Shown here one piece after another: positions 1 to 8,394 of a stretch of 11,694 nt of DNA. Made by a program: the position numbers and the translations under genes. The stretch is from Rhypophila decipiens. Its lineage: Eukaryota; Ascomycota; Sordariomycetes; Sordariales; Naviculisporaceae. Within the stretch, counting starts at the first letter, position 1; the number at the start of each line of letters is the position of its first letter. A model generated the notes under the pieces. That model worked only from the letters and a program-made list of their open reading frames with translations, was not told the DNA's origin and searched no databases. The stretch is taken from positions 1 through 11,694 of the forward strand of contig MU858418.1 in the NCBI GenBank assembly GCA_033297075.1, in the 5' to 3' direction.

Positions 1-64
1 TATAAACCATCACACATCTGACTATTAGATGTGACGTCTGTCTTCGTTCCTCAAGGCTCTTTAG

Positions 65-84
65 GCAAACCGCTTGCGGTTTGC
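65..84. repeat. Perfect 9-bp inverted repeat, 2-bp spacer
   Basis: GCAAACCGC, then TT, then GCGGTTTGC. The arms are exact reverse complements. It could be a dimeric protein-binding site or part of a transposon end; the sequence alone does not decide. Confidence 0.7.
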
Positions 85-114
85 GTCTCTTGTCTAGATA
101 ACAGTGGGGTTTGG

Positions 115-128
115 CACGTGGCCACGTG
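115..128. promoter_or_regulatory. Double E-box palindrome
   Basis: CACGTGGCCACGTG is a perfect 14-bp palindrome made of two CACGTG E-boxes (115-120 and 123-128) separated by GC. CACGTG is the core site of fungal bHLH factors. No intact gene starts nearby, so a regulatory role is inference. Confidence 0.45.
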
Positions 129-161
129 ACTGGTTTGGTGCCGTGACATCTAGGGACATCT

Positions 162-179
162 GCGCTTAAATGCAAGCGC
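162..179. repeat. 6-bp inverted repeat with 6-bp spacer
   Basis: GCGCTT and AAGCGC flank AAATGC. It sits within 100 bp of two other palindromes, which makes the left edge of the window locally rich in dyad symmetry. Confidence 0.5.
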
Positions 180-577
180 TAAAACTGGCCCCTGGGTTAG
201 TCTATCCACAAGTAACACAACCACTATATGTGGCTGTTATTTACTCCATGCAATGCTAGAGTTACAGTACACCCATCTTTTTAACAACTTTTTAGCGAAA
301 GAATATCCACAAAAATAAACTGCAGCTGCTATAGACCATGCTGACAGCACCGGGATGAGAAACCGGCTGCTGCTGGTTGCTCTTACTCCACATCATCAAG
401 TAGGAGCTATTTCCGGCTCTAGAAAGGGCAGGGGTATCTTATCTATTCTTGCAAGACTTGTTTCCACAGCCAATTCCGTACCCTTGTAATCCTTGCTTCT
501 GCACCTGGATTTATAAACGGATTTTGGGCTCAAGAAATGGCTTCTGCGGCATGGCAAGTCTTTATGGGCAGCCGAGA

Positions 578-976
578 TCAGCTTCCCCAAGCAGCAACAC
601 CCAAAGGGGGAGGGGTGGGACCCTTCGCCAGTTGTGGATGTAACATTAAAAGAGATGTATATAAATTAACATAGCTCGCGCTTCGCACTTTCGTTTTTGT
701 CGGGTTCTGCAAAATGGCCACTTTTCCAGCCTTACCCGTGAATATCGATATGCAGTGTGAAGGCTTCTCCACTGATTCAGGAACGAGCTCCAGCTCTATT
801 ATTTCCCAAGTAGGCATACTAACTACAGGATCTTCGCCACAACCTACAACCCCCGTAGCAAGTGCAAATGCATCTTCAAGTAATGTTATGCTCTCTTCAG
901 GATTGTTTCCCTTCACAATGAATTCATCCCAGATATAAGCTGGTCTAGTACCATACGACCCAGAGAGGGTAATATC
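578..976 (-). pseudogene. Unassigned coding-like fragment, probably eroded
   Basis: On the minus strand a frame stays open for 132 codons from just after a TGA (near 977) to the stop at 578-580. It has no ATG at its head. Its first half (about 740-976) reads like a real soluble protein, with YIWDEFIVKG followed by ESITLLEDAFALATG; its last 40 residues look like non-coding translation. Further upstream on the same strand, other frames between about 1205 and 980 also look coding-like (for example LANRTTAVNIEVGELLWW), each ending in a stop. This suggests one older minus-strand gene broken by several frame changes. I do not recognise the family. Introns could explain some frame changes, but I found no clean donor and acceptor set. 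Confidence 0.27.
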
Positions 977-1240
977 TCAGCTAGATATACGCATCAGGAC
1001 CCCAACACCCCCAGCCTCAAGTCCAAGCACAGCACTACCTTGGCTCTCTCAAACACCACATAACCCTCGAAAAGCCACTTCACAATCAGAGCTTATTAAA
1101 ACTCGAATATCAAACCACCAGAGTAGCTCTCCAACTTCTATGTTGACTGCTGTGGTCCGATTAGCTAAAGGTACAATGGCGGTAATGCACTTAAGAAATT
1201 GTTCAAGGAGAGAATATAGCGAGCACAGACTACGACAATG

Positions 1241-1261
1241 AAAAAAAAAAAAAAAAAAAAA
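1241..1261 (+). repeat. 21-bp poly(A) tract
   Basis: This is an uninterrupted run of 21 A residues. It is the only long homopolymer of A or T in the window. It could be the 3' tail of a retroposed sequence (LINE, SINE or processed transcript on the plus strand) or a simple mononucleotide repeat. I found no convincing target-site duplication around it. Confidence 0.85.
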
Positions 1262-1782
1262 TGGCTCCTTGTAAGTGAGCTTGTTCATCCAGTTATAGTT
1301 CACAGCTGGGTGGAGCGTGCTGTGCGTCTCGCCCCTAACGACACGACGACAGGAACACCCGGCTACGAAAGAGCGCATGCCATACAGGGCACAATCCCGG
1401 AAGACGATACTGTCACACCGAATTCTCCATTTGATGCTCGGTGCGTTGATGATGTCCGCTGGCGGGGGCTGTACGGATTTGCTGTGCACCCCCGCGCTGC
1501 TGTCGTATTACCGACTGAACAGCTCTCCCTCTTCCATGGGTCGAGACAAGATCTCCGTCTTCCAGGGGTCAAAAGCAAGCTTTCCCTATTTTGGGGTTTG
1601 AGAGCAGGTTTTTTGGCAATAAAAGGTCTGTCTCTGCGATATGTGTTCAAATAAATAAGCTTGTTCATAAATCTTCACTCAACTCACTCTCTCACGTCCT
1701 CGTTAGCTGCAAGCTCCCTGGGCTGAGCGGAGATCACTATCGTCCTTCTGAACTTTTTTGATGCATCAATCTATTTTCCACA
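1262..1782. other. Gene-free spacer with weak LTR-like features
   Basis: The stretch downstream of the chitinase stop has no recognisable gene; its overlapping frames on both strands lack family features. It contains TGTCACACC at 1411-1419, an AATAAAAGG at about 1619, and AAATAAATAAGC at about 1650 followed by a CT-rich run. That combination resembles the polyadenylation part of fungal LTRs, but no matching terminal repeat or target duplication was found. It also serves as the 3' flank of the chitinase gene. Confidence 0.3.
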
Positions 1783-3313
1783 CTATTCTCCCGGCATCCC
1801 AGCCGCAATGTTAGAGTATCGACTATTTGGGTAACTAAGCAAGTTCAGAGTCGTATCGATATTGCCGAGCGCTTCGAAACTAGCCCTAACCAAGCTGCCA
1901 CTATCATTACGGTCCCCCGAAGCCTCCCAGAACATGGCACCACCAAGCCCGTTTGAGTGGATGTACTCTACTTTCTTTTTTACCGAATATACGGTGTCGT
2001 ATGAGACCAGCTCTTTTGAAACTGGATCATAGCTGTACATGGCACCGGCGATTGTGTCATTTATCTCAGTCGCGCCCGCCTTGGGGAGTGTATTGTACTC
2101 GTAAACATCAGTCGCGCTGTTATTCATGCTGAAAGACTGGCCGAGGCCAATGGTGGCGCTGAAGTAGTGTCCGTAGATTGGCATTCCTAGCACGATTTTT
2201 CCGGCGGGTACGCCCGCCTTGATGTAATCTGCAATAGCTTTATTGGTTGAAAAGGGGGTGGCGTTGTTATTGTTGGGATTTCGGTATAGATTGGCCTGGT
2301 GTCCAGAGAAGGAAGAGAAACTCCCCGAATAGTCTGTTACAGTTAAGTCAGGTTGAGATCCTCGTAACGAAGGGATAACATATCTCCCATACCGTAACCC
2401 ATAAGGTTGAAAAAATCAGCGTAATTAGCCATATCCTTGAGTTGAAGAGCCGAATATGTCATTGGCCCCGCTGGGGCCGCGACTCTGAACCAAGTTAGCA
2501 GACGATTGACTTTGTAATGGCTACTGACCCTTACGTTAGTAGGAAGCGATAATTTGAATTAGCCTTAGCGGAAGCGTTATCCAATGCGAATCTTACAGCT
2601 TGCAGCAGAAGCACGAAGTGTTCAGCATCTGCCTGACTAGGGGGAGGATTCTGCCATTCCCAGTCTAGATCAATACCATCAAACCCCCAATCAGTGATAA
2701 GAGAGACTGCACTAGATGCAAAGGCGGCACGCGTTACGTCTGTCGACGCTGCCGCTGGAAAAGTGGGTGCATACGTCCACCCTCTAATCGACAGCATGAC
2801 CTTCAGATTGCGATTAGCCTTCTTAAGCAGGTACATCTGCTTAACACAGCCATATGCATTCGTGCCATTATCACTCCAAGCTAGTAAAGATTAGCCTCTA
2901 ACTCCTTTTGATTCACTCCCTAACTTACAATCGGTAGGGTAGTGCTTCTCGAGATCAGCATACGTATCCGAACTAACTCTGTTTCACATAAGCTCAGTTT
3001 TCTTTCAACTACGCAGCAAGTTGCTCACACTTCACCCGTGCTCTGTATATTTGCGAATGCGTAATATACGTGGCTCAACTTAGAAACAGGTAGGGAGAAT
3101 GGTTCATAGTTCGTCTTATATATGCCCCTAAATCAGCATGAGCGAGTTGTATACGTAATGGTAATATGGGCTCTCTTACCAATTAGTGAAGTAAACGCTA
3201 TTTTGATAAGTGGTGTTTATGCCTCGCTCTTTCAACTGTCCCGCCAGTGATTGAACAAGAACAACGTAAAAAAAGAGCGAAGTGAATATCCTGCTCCTGA
3301 TAGGCATCCTCAT
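1783..3313 (-). CDS. Secreted GH18 endochitinase, Ech42/CHIT42-like, six exons
   Basis: The predicted enzyme hydrolyses internal beta-1,4 bonds of chitin and is secreted. Exons on the minus strand are 3313-3180, 3127-3029, 2972-2929, 2880-2535, 2484-2393 and 2333-1783, giving 1266 nt and 421 aa, close to the roughly 424 aa of Ech42-type chitinases. All five introns are 48-59 bp with GT...AG ends (for example GTAAGAG, GTGAGC, GTATGG donors). Residues 1-25 form a signal peptide (basic start, hydrophobic [11 protein letters not shown]). YFTNW (41-45) opens the barrel. The catalytic DGIDLDWE motif is at 160-167 with E167 as predicted acid/base. MGYD is at 236-239, MFWEAS near 374 and LSYPNSRY near the C-terminus. 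Oddities: the usual SxGGW motif reads SIRGW (R125), DWEY reads DWEW, MAYD reads MGYD and MPIYGR reads MPIYGH. There is no LysM, chitin-binding or Ser/Thr-rich tail. The reading frame extends upstream to 3457, but the ATG at 3313 starts directly at the signal peptide. Splicing is predicted, not observed. Confidence 0.93.
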
Positions 3314-3988
3314 GACTACATAGCAAGCGAGCAGAGCGGAACTCTTTGGTGATATGGTAACAAGCAGAAGAGTTTGGCTACAGTGCGATTCGGAGGTATC
3401 AAAAGGATATTGCGACTGCAGCCCAATATTATCTTGAACCGTCGAGTCTAACTCCATTTCTCACTTCGAATTCCCACTAGTGCGACCCGTCTTTGGTCGT
3501 TGGTTGAAGGCCGTTTGGGGCTTCTAGAGTTGGTTCTGGATCGAGAGAAGGCTTCCAGAATATACTATATATTCCGTAGTTATTCCAATTATCATTCTCT
3601 TAGTAACGGTCTAGAACGGTCCGCTTCTAGATCTGAGCTATTATACTGCCCACCAACAATGGTGTTTCACCAAATGCGAGTGGACAGCTGCCCAAGATGG
3701 GTGGAGCTGATTCTTGCGACTATTTACCACAGCCAGCAGGAAGGCCTCTCCCTCGCAATTTTGGCACCACTAACACAGTATATAATATAAACTCGGATAC
3801 ACTAATAGCCTAGTTCTAGACGTGTGCGAATATTAAGATAGTTATAGTAGAACACAGGATTAGACCGTCTAAGATGGCTGTGAGAGTGTTACACTATTAA
3901 TAGAAGTCTGTTTTAGCCCAACGTATTGAGTTAATATGGTTTGTAATATATGAATTCTGGAGGGGTGTGAGAAATGGTAAACAAATAG
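3314..3988. other. Chitinase upstream region and AT-rich spacer
   Basis: No supported gene. This includes the 5' flank of the minus-strand chitinase. An AT-rich patch (AATATATAGTATATTC on the minus strand, near 3560-3575) is TATA-like but lies about 250 bp upstream of the start codon, so its role is unclear. From about 3780 to 3988 the DNA is AT-rich with frequent stops in all frames. Confidence 0.5.
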
Positions 3989-4405
3989 CTAGGCCAGCAA
4001 TTCAAAGTCATCTCGCGTTGCCTGCATACGAAAACCCATGACCTTGCTCGGTTACTAAAGAGAACGAAGATCGAAGATCCCCACGTCCGGGGCTCCACCT
4101 GCGTAGCCATTGATATCCAGGGTGTAAAAAATCGAAATCAAGCGGAGTGTGATCCATTCAACGATGCAGGTTTCATGTTTCCAGCTAACCATGGACTTAG
4201 CGCCAAGCCCAACAATGTCTTAACCATGTCTGAATTTCGTTGGCTAGATTCGGGCATACTAGCCGCCTACCTGAATTTGGTAAGGTCCTTAAAACGCAGC
4301 ATTTGCGACTCCGGATTTGGGCACCGCACAGTCCAATTAGTACGCAGTCCCCGCGTCTCGATGCGTTCTCAATGGAGTTTCTCACCACCTCCCTGCTTTC
4401 CCTAG
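3989..4405 (+). pseudogene. Open-frame relic, possibly Gfd2/YDR514C-like N-terminal piece
   Basis: A plus-strand frame runs from just after TAG (3986-3988) to TAG (4403-4405), 138 codons, with no ATG until 4175. The first 65 codons look like genuine protein: HDLARLLKRTKIEDPHVRG, then VAIDIQGVKN, then ECDPFNDAGF. A hydrophobic strand ending in an acidic residue (VAID) followed by an E/D-AG segment about 20 residues later recalls the RNase H-like Gfd2/YDR514C family, in which that Asp binds metal; this is a resemblance, not a match. From about 4199 the frame runs into repeat copy A, so the later residues are probably not original. The likeliest reading is a gene fragment cut by repeat insertion. 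The assignment is weak. Confidence 0.27.
4199..4290 (+). repeat. Degenerate repeat, copy A (direct)
   Basis: This 92-bp copy aligns end to end with 4553-4643. Both start AGCGCCAAGCCCAAC, share GGGCATACT, and end with the identical ATTTGGTAAGGTCCT; the middle is diverged. Copies A and B are about 260 bp apart in the same orientation. Confidence 0.75.
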
Positions 4406-4552
4406 CTTGGTTGTTCATCAGAAGACGGGAAGCCCAAAGTGACCGGCGTTCACAACCCCCATCATAATTCATTCACCAGATTCATTTTCGTCCATTCCGT
4501 TTTACCCTGGTTTACCACATCATTTGGTGGCGTTTATAGTTCGCTCAGCCGC

Positions 4553-4643
4553 AGCGCCAAGCCCAACCACCTCTTACCGTGCCTGAAAGTTGTTAACCGG
4601 ATCAGGGCATACTCGCCGTCCTGGCCGGATTTGGTAAGGTCCT
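4553..4643 (+). repeat. Degenerate repeat, copy B (direct)
   Basis: This is the second copy of the 4199-4290 repeat, same orientation. It keeps the intact-looking GTTAACCGGATCAGGGCATAC, which also matches copy C in inverse orientation, so B may be closest to the ancestral sequence (inference). Confidence 0.75.
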
Positions 4644-4654
4644 CCCCAAGATGT

Positions 4655-4686
4655 ACTCCTCTGCCAGGGTTTGTTTTGTTAGTTCG
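4655..4686. repeat. Left arm of 32-bp inverted repeat
   Basis: The reverse complement of this segment matches 4827-4858 at 29 of 32 positions. The differences are transitions or A/C; the two transitions fit C-to-T or G-to-A change in the left arm. The arms are 140 bp apart, like the ends of a short non-autonomous element. Confidence 0.75.
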
Positions 4687-4826
4687 AGTAACTTGACAGG
4701 GGGTTGTCAGATCACACGGAGATCTGCTTTTTCTCGCACTTTCGGCCAAGCAAGCCACCAAATCATTACAGAAAAGTAAAGCGAAAAAGCCGCGTGTAAA
4801 CCCTGGTATATTGTAAGGCTTTGTAC

Positions 4827-4858
4827 CGAACTAACAAACCAAACCCCGGCGGAGGAGT
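4827..4858. repeat. Right arm of 32-bp inverted repeat
   Basis: This is the partner of 4655-4686. It begins CGAACTAACAAACC and ends GGCGGAGGAGT. The enclosed 140 bp carries no gene. Confidence 0.75.
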
Positions 4859-5100
4859 AGCTGAACAGATCGGCAGTGGCTTTCTAGGCAGAATCTGCTG
4901 GAAAGTAAGCCCGGCAGACACTAACAACAAAAAACGGTGGGCATTCCCCGCACATCACCCACGAATTTCGGCCCTTTTTTGTTGTCTCAGTACCTGCTTG
5001 ATTAAAGCACTGCGCTAGCGAAAACCAACCCTCCCAACTCCGAGCTCCGGGGATCTTCGGGGCGGGGAAATGGGAACAGATCAAATCGACGACGGAGTAA

Positions 5101-5277
5101 GAGGAGAAAGAGACGTCTTTAAGACATGTAAGTGATTTCTATATTACTGGCCGCGATCCAGCAGCCGAAAACCCAAAGGACGTAGGTGGGAATTACAAGG
5201 CATCCAGGCGTGCTGCAGAACTGCAGCGCAGGCCTCAACGTGCATCAGCCATATTAGATATTGGTACCCAAACCTGA
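5101..5277 (+). other. Short coding-like frame, unassigned
   Basis: A plus-strand frame stays open from after TAA (5098-5100) to TGA (5275-5277), 58 codons without an ATG. It is hydrophilic and reads like real protein (RDPAAENPKDVGGNYKAS, then RRAAELQRRPQ). A good donor-like GTAAGT lies at about 5127, so it could also be partly intronic. I do not recognise it. It lies between inverted copies of the repeat family and may be part of an eroded transposon. Confidence 0.22.
5212..5227. repeat. Perfect 7-bp inverted repeat, 2-bp spacer
   Basis: GCTGCAG, then AA, then CTGCAGC. It is an exact dyad resembling a dimer site, within non-coding or relic DNA. Confidence 0.6.
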
Positions 5278-5295
5278 AGTCACGATGTGGATGCT

Positions 5296-5345
5296 TGACT
5301 TTACCGGATGCAGGCAGACGGCTAGTATACCCTCATCCGGTTAAC
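5296..5345 (-). repeat. Degenerate repeat, copy C (inverted)
   Basis: The reverse complement (CCGGATGAGGGTATACTAG...) aligns with the second half of copies A and B, with small gaps. The similarity appears to continue to about 5386: GACGCCACCAAAT (5371-5383) matches, in inverse orientation, ATTTGGTGGCG at about 4523, which lies just 5' of copy B. So the repeated unit is longer than the core. Confidence 0.65.
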
Positions 5346-5386
5346 ACGGTTAACGTGAACCTTTCTCATCGACGCCACCAAATAAC

Positions 5387-6054
5387 AGCTGGACCAACAA
5401 TCATGTTTCTTTGGTCCCACAAGCATTTTCTACTTCACGTATTCGATTTTGAGTCACCTGATCCTTCCACTGGACACGTCCGCTGCGAGAACCCGTGTCT
5501 CAGCTGGTTTATCCAAGGTTCCGCCCTCAGTGTGCAGAAAATAGCCTTCTTCTTGACTAGAGCTCTCATTACCGTTTCACACACCCGCTTCACAATTCCT
5601 GTCCGGGGCGCCACTCTCCAGCTGCAAGGTGCTTCCTCCTCGCCATCACGCATCTCCTGCTGCGCACAGACCTGGGGATGTGCATGGGTGATGCGCGAGG
5701 ACCAACCTTCGTCACCGCCAGCCATCTTCTCGCACAAATCCAGTTACAAACCCAATGCCAGCGCGACTTCGATTGCCGGCATTAGTTGGTATTAAGTAGG
5801 TGAGATTCCTCAGTCGTGACCTCGACGGTACGGCTTTTCTTTCGCCATCTTTGCCCTCTCTCGTCCCTCCTCACTTGGCGCCGCAACGAAAACGCCCCTA
5901 TCCGTCAACGAGGCGAACCCCTCTCGCCACCGCGGCAGACTGGCTAGATGAGGGCACGCGTTCCAGATACGCGTCCTCAACTAGCACAACCCGACCTCAT
6001 TCCTCTATCCTTCTTCCAACTAATTTACGTCGCGACCAGATCCGATATCCAGGC
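5387..6054. other. Spacer and upstream region of transcription-factor gene
   Basis: Long frames exist here on both strands (5295-5795 and 5800-6120 on plus; 5435-5737 on minus), but none shows a recognisable domain. The first of them starts inside repeat copy C and the second runs through the TATA box of the next gene. I treat the stretch as promoter and spacer DNA. Confidence 0.5.
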
Positions 6055-6060
6055 TATAAA
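6055..6060 (+). promoter_or_regulatory. TATA box for the zinc-cluster gene
   Basis: TATAAA lies 63 bp upstream of the ATG at 6123, inside the small dyad GGCTATAAAGCC. Spacing fits a transcription start at about 6085-6095 and a short 5' leader. Confidence 0.5.
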
Positions 6061-6122
6061 GCCAGCCTGAAGAAATTGTTAGCCAACAACGTGACAGCAT
6101 ATGAGCGAGCAAGCGAGTAAAT

Positions 6123-7549
6123 ATGCAGAAAACGAGGTCGCGAGGAGGGTGTGCAAGGTGCAAAAAGAGAAAGGTTCGTGGCCCAGAAGTCTAGAATTCT
6201 TTTCTTGCTTCTACTAGGACCCTCTAGGCCAAGGATAGGGATCTGCGCCGGCGATTAACATACTGACAGGTCCGGTGCGATCGGTTCGGACTGGGTTGCA
6301 GACGATGCAGAAAGGACGGCGTTGAATGCCCCGGCTACCAACTGCCCCCCCTGTCGTGGTGCACCAAATATGAGGCTTCTTTTACAGAAACATTAGAGGC
6401 TATCGGCCAAAGCGCCGTCCAGCATACCCGCACCCCCATCTCGCAGGCAGCTGTACCCCTTAATAATAATATCCCCGAGAGCCGGCCGGCGACGAACGAG
6501 ACTGGTGCCGAGACCGTTGAGCACCTACAACAGGAATGGACAGAACAAACCCCAGTTGCTGACCCATTTATTGCAACATCGGCGTCCTCGGACACCCGCC
6601 TACCCGCTCGAGATACACTGCAGCACACCCTACACACCTCTACACTGGGTTGTATTTCCCTCCAGCCGCCGACAAGCACACCCTCTCAAGCGCAGGTAGG
6701 TTCAGACGGCTCCCCTCATATTACGTGGCATCCTCAATTGCTTAGCTAGCTTTGGGCGTTTCTTGACCCTCTTAATATAAAAAGCACTTATTTTAAATTC
6801 GCCAACTAACTTGTTGCATTTACCGGCAGTTTCGTGCTCTCTTCTACACTCCTAGTAGCCAAATTCGAAAGAGACGGACATCCGAGCAGGTTGAACGCAA
6901 ATATATATGTGGGTGGAACGGTTGCGAAAAGGGGTACAGCACAATGGGCCACCTCAATAAACATATAGCTTTGCAGTCCCACGGCGAAAAGCGAACTGCG
7001 AAATGTATGTGTTTTCCCTTTCTCCTATGAGGTTAATATTATCACATGGACTTTGTTGTGCACCAGGCAAATAGTCGGTTGTCAGACACTCTACAGCTCC
7101 AACGAGAAGTTAAGACCGCGTGCTAATAATTTCTCGACACCTGCTTCCGAACACCTCCAGACACCCGCCGTAGAACCTGCCAGCATAGGAAACCGGGGTT
7201 CCAAGCAATCAACCACAGCGACCGCGACGAACCGGCAACTTTCGTACCCGGCAGCGACACACGAAACCGCTCGGAGTCCTGGCCTAGCGGATTCCAAGAC
7301 ACGGTTAACGCACCGCAAGGAAATCGCGCTCCAGAAGGCTCTAGCCATACTGCTACTACGTCAGAGCAGGATTCCAATTTGACGGAGCTCTCAGTCGACG
7401 CTGGAACGAGAAGCACCTTCTTTTCGGTGGTCATGAATAACATACCCGTTGCCGGGACCAAGGGGCCAACTAGAGGAATGGGTATCCCCCCGAGCCTTTC
7501 ATCACCGCCAATTTACCAGAGGCAAACAACGCCGCCGAACAAGCATTAA
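6123..7549 (+). CDS. Zn2Cys6 plus Con7-type C2H2 transcription factor; 3' end uncertain
   Basis: This is a predicted nuclear DNA-binding regulator. The secure exons are 6123-6173, 6270-6695 and 6830-7004 (217 codons). The zinc cluster has the exact spacing C-x2-C-x6-C-x6-C-x2-C-x6-C at C10, C13, C20, C27, C30 and C37, split by intron 1 (GTTCGT...ACAG). A polar Ser/Thr/Pro-rich linker follows. Exon 3 carries a basic RKRR patch and a C2H2 finger with C186, C191, H204, H210 in YICGWNGCEKGYSTMGHLNK, then SHGEKR, as in the Con7 family. After 7004 (donor GTATGT) the models diverge. Acceptor CAG at 7066 gives TGC AAA TAG and a 219-aa protein. TAG at 7074 gives 319 aa ending at 7382. CAG at 7085 plus a second intron (7109-7183) gives 346 aa ending at 7549, which uses the frame with the most coding-like codons. 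I report the last as the outer limit. The gene may be decaying at its 3' end. No fungal-specific MHR domain is visible. Confidence 0.68.
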
Positions 7550-7752
7550 CCGAGCAAACAACGCACAGTCTGGGGTATGTCATCCCTACGCTGGGCTTGG
7601 AGTCACCTGCGTCGCGTCTCGACATGCTTGCCCAGTGGCCCAGTCACAGGCAGTCACTTCACCTGCTCAGAGCCAATCATTTCTGGGGCCGGCCGGCAAC
7701 CCAACAACCGCCACGGCTTACGGCTAGATCGCCATTACGACTCGGTTGCTGA
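7474..7752 (+). pseudogene. Possible frameshifted C-terminal continuation
   Basis: A frame one base off from that ending at 7549 is open from after TAG (7471-7473) to TGA (7750-7752). It reads like protein (PEPFITANLPEANNAAEQ, then YVIPTLGLESPASRLDML). The two frames meet at a run of six C (7486-7491), where one base lost would explain the switch. Further downstream a third frame looks coding-like (VAQSQAVTSPAQSQSFLG near 7640-7700). This suggests that the original transcription factor was longer and that its tail has collected indels. An unrecognised intron is an alternative: GTATCC...CCAG at 7482-7519 would restore the frame but is only 38 bp. Confidence 0.35.
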
Positions 7753-8394
7753 GTCGAAGCTGGATGCTCTAACCCATCCACATTAGCCATTATCGCCGAA
7801 TGCTCTTGGAACTCAGGGAGACCGAGTTGAGGTCCAGTGGGATTCATTGCCTGTCTGGCTTCACTTTCGGAGACGAGTTTTGAGTCACAAACATGTCGGT
7901 GTAGACTACGAGGTCCAGGCAACGATCTCAGTCTAGGTAGATATGATGAGATGAAGCGTAACTATGCAAGGAGACGTTTTGTGCAGACTTGATCAGTTCC
8001 CTTTAGGGAAGCAGCCATTGTGAGTGCTTCCTGCTGATGGGCAGCGTTGGGACTCGCAACACTTGACCTTCATTAACATCATTCACAGCAGATAGAAAAT
8101 GGGCCCTAAGTCCGATTGCCCGAGGTATGACGGAGGAAAGCCCATTGCAAAGTATAGATGGTTTGTAGTCGCGCGGAGAGAAACCAGGTGTCGTTAAGAA
8201 GATTGAGAATATCTACAGCTGTCTTGAATTTCTGTATCTGTGACAAAGGAGCAACCCATTAAGGAAGTAGATACTCGCAAACCGATTGCTCCACCAGGCT
8301 CATAAGTTACAACTCTACCAGCTAAGCATTTAACCAAGTGTTACAATCCAACTCGGCGAGAATTTCTAAGACAGGAGCGACATTTTTGTCCTTC
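7753..8394. other. Gene-free spacer
   Basis: No supported gene on either strand. It holds a 7-bp inverted repeat (GGAAGCA at 8007-8013 and TGCTTCC at 8025-8031). The first 170 bases contain short plus-strand coding-like scraps that may be the eroded tail of the upstream transcription factor. Confidence 0.45.

Larger units (their letters stand above)
1..577. other. Non-coding stretch with short palindromes
   Basis: No convincing open frame was found on either strand. The left 180 bases carry three short inverted repeats, listed separately. The rest is mixed-composition DNA with stops in all frames and one short frame on each strand, neither of which resembles a known family. It could be intergenic DNA or the eroded edge of a repeat. 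Confidence 0.5.

Noticed and set aside
1049..1489. 146-aa minus-strand ORF
   Set aside because: It reads through the poly(A) tract as a Phe run and joins unrelated sequence on both sides; only its last 50 codons look protein-like.
1411..1760. Possible solo LTR
   Set aside because: TGTCACACC and AATAAA-like signals are suggestive, but no matching end, no target duplication and no second copy were found in the window.
5295..5795. 166-aa plus-strand ORF
   Set aside because: It begins inside inverted repeat copy C, shows no domain, and has composition unlike the confirmed exons.
5800..6120. 106-aa plus-strand ORF just before the transcription factor
   Set aside because: It overlaps the TATA box and probable transcription start of the next gene, and its Arg/Ser/Pro-rich translation has no domain.
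7053..7382. Frame giving a 319-aa transcription factor via the acceptor at 7074
   Set aside because: The model is legal, but this frame's codon use is less fungal-like than the overlapping frame ending at 7549; kept only as an alternative in the gene entry.
7123..7461. 112-aa minus-strand ORF opposite the transcription factor
   Set aside because: It is a shadow of the plus-strand coding sequence with no family features.
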